Of a DNA stretch of 8,051 nt, positions 6,729-8,051 are shown piece by piece. The stretch's first letter is position 1. Each line of letters starts with the position of its first letter. Below the pieces are notes generated by a model. The model worked only from the letters and a program-made list of their open reading frames with translations. It made no database searches and was not told where the DNA came from. The DNA lies in NCBI GenBank assembly GCA_023145185.1, contig JAGLEG010000035.1, forward strand, positions 1 through 8,051, read 5' to 3'. Source of the stretch: Thermoplasmata archaeon (GTDB lineage Archaea; Thermoplasmatota; Penumbrarchaeia; Penumbrarchaeales; Penumbrarchaeaceae). Position numbers and translations under genes: made by a program.

Positions 6729-7481
6729 ATGAAAAAGATGATGTTTTCGATACTGATCGTCTGTGCCTTTCTTGCATCCGGATCGATGATAATGCTGCCC
6801 GTAAATGGTGAGGTGACCGTGGGCGAAGAGGGGGACGACGATTACGAGGCCGAGGGTGACCCCACTACCCACACCCCCACGGATGGGTCGATAGGGGTCT
6901 CCATCGATTCCTATGGGGCGGAGTTCGACGATTCGGGGGAAAAAGTTGAGATGGAGGTACATTTTGAAGGGTCCACATCGGGAACGGTTGTTAAATGCGC
7001 GATGACGATCGTGACCTATTTCAAGAACGGATCGTACGAGGTTGGCGGATGGGATGTAGGCCCCTATGATAACCCCGAGATCACGAGTGTTGGATTTACA
7101 TCGGAGTCGTATTTCAAGGGGGTCGATGGTGAAGGGAATGACGACTGGTCCTCCTGGGGTTATCGATTGTATTTTGGCATCCTGGAGGAGCTGTATGATC
7201 TGTATGATCGGTACAGTAATATGGGTATGGATCCCGGATATGATATGGATGTTGAGAACGTGACCAGTGTGGTCCTTGTGGTCCGCGCCTTCAGCGATGA
7301 GGAGATGACCATGTGGAACCAGGACACCAGGGACGTCACGGACGAGTACAAGGCCTTTATCAGCGGCGAATCCACCAGCAAGGACGATGAGGGATGGCTC
7401 CCCGGCTTCGAGCTCTTCGGCGCCGTGGTTGCATTCATCGCAGTTGCGGGTCTGGGCTTTACTTTCAGGAGAAGAAGGTGA
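6729..7481 (+). CDS. Secreted surface protein (250 aa) with C-terminal PGF-CTERM-type sorting signal
   Basis: The ATG at 6729 gives a textbook Sec signal peptide: M-K-K, a hydrophobic core, then L-P-V-N-G with cleavage near residue 27. The frame is open further upstream but lacks a comparable signal start. The mature N-terminus is very acidic (G-E-E-G-D-D-D-Y-E). The central 150 residues form a beta-rich domain with an aromatic, Asp/Tyr-rich segment around L-Y-D-L-Y-D-R-Y. The last 26 residues have the three parts of a PGF-CTERM signal: P-G-F-E-L, a hydrophobic helix, and R-R-R-R at the end. In Haloferax this signal is recognised by archaeosortase A, which removes the tail and attaches the protein to a membrane lipid; the same is expected here by homology. 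The central domain is not one I recognise. The gene is convergent with the zinc-ribbon gene and divergent from the pilin-like operon. Confidence 0.9.
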   Translation: MKKMMFSILIVCAFLASGSMIMLPVNGEVTVGEEGDDDYEAEGDPTTHTPTDGSIGVSIDSYGAEFDDSGEKVEMEVHFEGSTSGTVVKCAMTIVTYFKNGSYEVGGWDVGPYDNPEITSVGFTSESYFKGVDGEGNDDWSSWGYRLYFGILEELYDLYDRYSNMGMDPGYDMDVENVTSVVLVVRAFSDEEMTMWNQDTRDVTDEYKAFISGESTSKDDEGWLPGFELFGAVVAFIAVAGLGFTFRRRR

Positions 7482-7499
7482 AAGTGAGTTGATGCGGGA

Positions 7500-7516
7500 C
7501 CCACCCATAACGTGGG
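7500..7516. terminator. Weak hairpin between convergent genes
   Basis: CCCAC (7500-7504) and GTGGG (7512-7516) form a 5-base stem with a 7-base loop in the 44-base space between two converging stops, with a short AT-rich stretch after it. There is no long T-tract on either strand, so this is only suggestive. Confidence 0.2.
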
Positions 7517-7525
7517 CCGTAATTA

Positions 7526-7951
7526 TCAACCGATCAGATCTTTCATGGTCTCCTCGTAGAGGAGGCCGATGGTCTCCTGTTTATGGAAGCTGGGAGGCTG
7601 CCTGGTCAGCTCATTCTGCTCGATGTCCCTGGGGTTTTTCTTCTCCTGATTGATCGTGAGCACCCATCCGCAGCCCGGGCACCCTCTGATCATATGTCCC
7701 TTCTTCTTCCCCTCAACAATATCCATATCGCAGAACGGACAGGTATTTCCCTTCTCTTTCAGCTCTGCATCCTTGAGCAGCTGTCTCAGGTCATCGCCCC
7801 TGCTGCACAGCTGGAACGCCATCTGGCCGCATTCGTGGCAGTGGTATATCAAGCTCTCCTTCCAGGCCCAGATCTCCATCACGTAATCGCACTCGGGGCA
7901 CTTGATCTCCTTGGCCTGTAATGCAAGGTTGAGACAGCTGTGGTTGGGCAT
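7526..7951 (-). CDS. Small protein with two zinc ribbons (141 aa)
   Basis: I choose the ATG at 7951 because AGGAG lies 8 bases before it. An extension to a TTG at 7975 would add eight residues and swallow that site. Two four-cysteine zinc ribbons are visible: C18-x2-C21 with C38-x2-C41, and C71-x2-C74 with C91-x2-C94, of the form C-P-x-C ... C-x-x-C. An extra C6, C49 and several His are nearby. Between them is a charged helix (about residues 52-68); after them a polar, Lys/Glu-rich tail with no signal or membrane helix, so the protein is cytoplasmic. Zinc ribbons of this type bind nucleic acids or proteins, as in archaeal transcription and RNA-processing factors, but I see nothing to name a specific partner. 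The gene is oriented against its left neighbour and appears to be transcribed on its own. Confidence 0.9.
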   Translation of the reverse strand: MPNHSCLNLALQAKEIKCPECDYVMEIWAWKESLIYHCHECGQMAFQLCSRGDDLRQLLKDAELKEKGNTCPFCDMDIVEGKKKGHMIRGCPGCGWVLTINQEKKNPRDIEQNELTRQPPSFHKQETIGLLYEETMKDLIG

Positions 7952-7959
7952 ATTGTAAA

Positions 7960-7997
7960 CTCCTGTTAACTCCAATTAAACTACCTTGCATAATAAA
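7960..7997 (-). promoter_or_regulatory. Promoter and ribosome site of the zinc-ribbon gene
   Basis: On the - strand a TATA-like TTTATTATG (7989-7997) is preceded by GAGGAA, a plausible BRE. Transcription starting about 26 bases downstream, near 7968, would leave a leader of about 16 bases holding the AGGAG at 7960-7964, which decides the ATG at 7951. Confidence 0.5.
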
Positions 7998-8051
7998 TTC
8001 CTCTCGAACATGTTAGGATTCCAACTTTGACAGATCGAATAGGATCTGAAC

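Noticed and set aside
7188..7211. Tandem CTGTATGAT repeat in the PGF-CTERM gene
   Set aside because: It is only two copies encoding L-Y-D-L-Y-D within a normal coding frame, so it is a local duplication at most, not a repeat element.
6723..7529. Open frame on the - strand (268 codons) covering the whole PGF-CTERM gene
   Set aside because: The + strand reading has a signal peptide, a sorting tail, a ribosome site and a promoter; the antisense reading has none and would overlap the zinc-ribbon gene's end.
8013..8051. Possible 3' end of a gene on the - strand reading V-Q-I-L-F-D-L-S-K-L-E-S then stop
   Set aside because: It is only twelve residues at the window edge. It looks like a plausible C-terminus, but an open frame of this length is expected by chance.

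Overview
The window most likely comes from an archaeon, and Thermoplasmatota or a relative is my best guess. The evidence is a C-terminal PGF-CTERM-type surface-anchoring signal, archaeal-style TATA-like promoters with short leaders, GGAGG-type ribosome sites, pilin-like N-termini and frequent AGG arginine and ATA isoleucine codons. There are no rRNA, tRNA, CRISPR or transposase sequences. Assignments rest on reading motifs by eye and on remembered family features, not on any search.

Layout, left to right. (1) Bases 2-985 (+) hold the 3' end of an AT-rich gene for a cell-surface protein: Ig-like extracellular repeats, one membrane helix and a proline-rich cytoplasmic tail. (2) Bases 986-1099 are a convergent intergenic spacer with a T-tract and a small palindrome, and base composition changes sharply across it. 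(3) Bases 1100-6608 (-) are a tight three-gene operon. In transcription order it encodes a 148-residue pilin-like protein, a 159-residue pilin-like protein and a 1529-residue protein with one N-terminal membrane anchor. Both junctions are 4-base ATGA overlaps. The giant protein contains a recognisable lamin-tail-like domain near its C-terminus. (4) Bases 6609-6728 are a divergent promoter region. (5) Bases 6729-7481 (+) encode a secreted 250-residue protein ending in a PGF-CTERM tripartite signal. (6) Bases 7526-7951 (-) encode a 141-residue protein with two zinc ribbons, preceded by its own promoter. Bases 8011-8051 hold nothing I can support.

Together the window is mostly cell-envelope biology. 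The three-gene operon looks like an accessory set for a type IV pilus/Tad-like machine: two small pilin-like subunits and a huge outward-facing partner. It resembles my memory of the haloarchaeal DUF7284-DUF7288 clusters that sit beside secretion ATPase and TadC-type genes. No ATPase or platform gene is in view, so the link to a pilus is inference. The divergent PGF-CTERM protein is a second, independently anchored surface protein that may share regulation with the operon.
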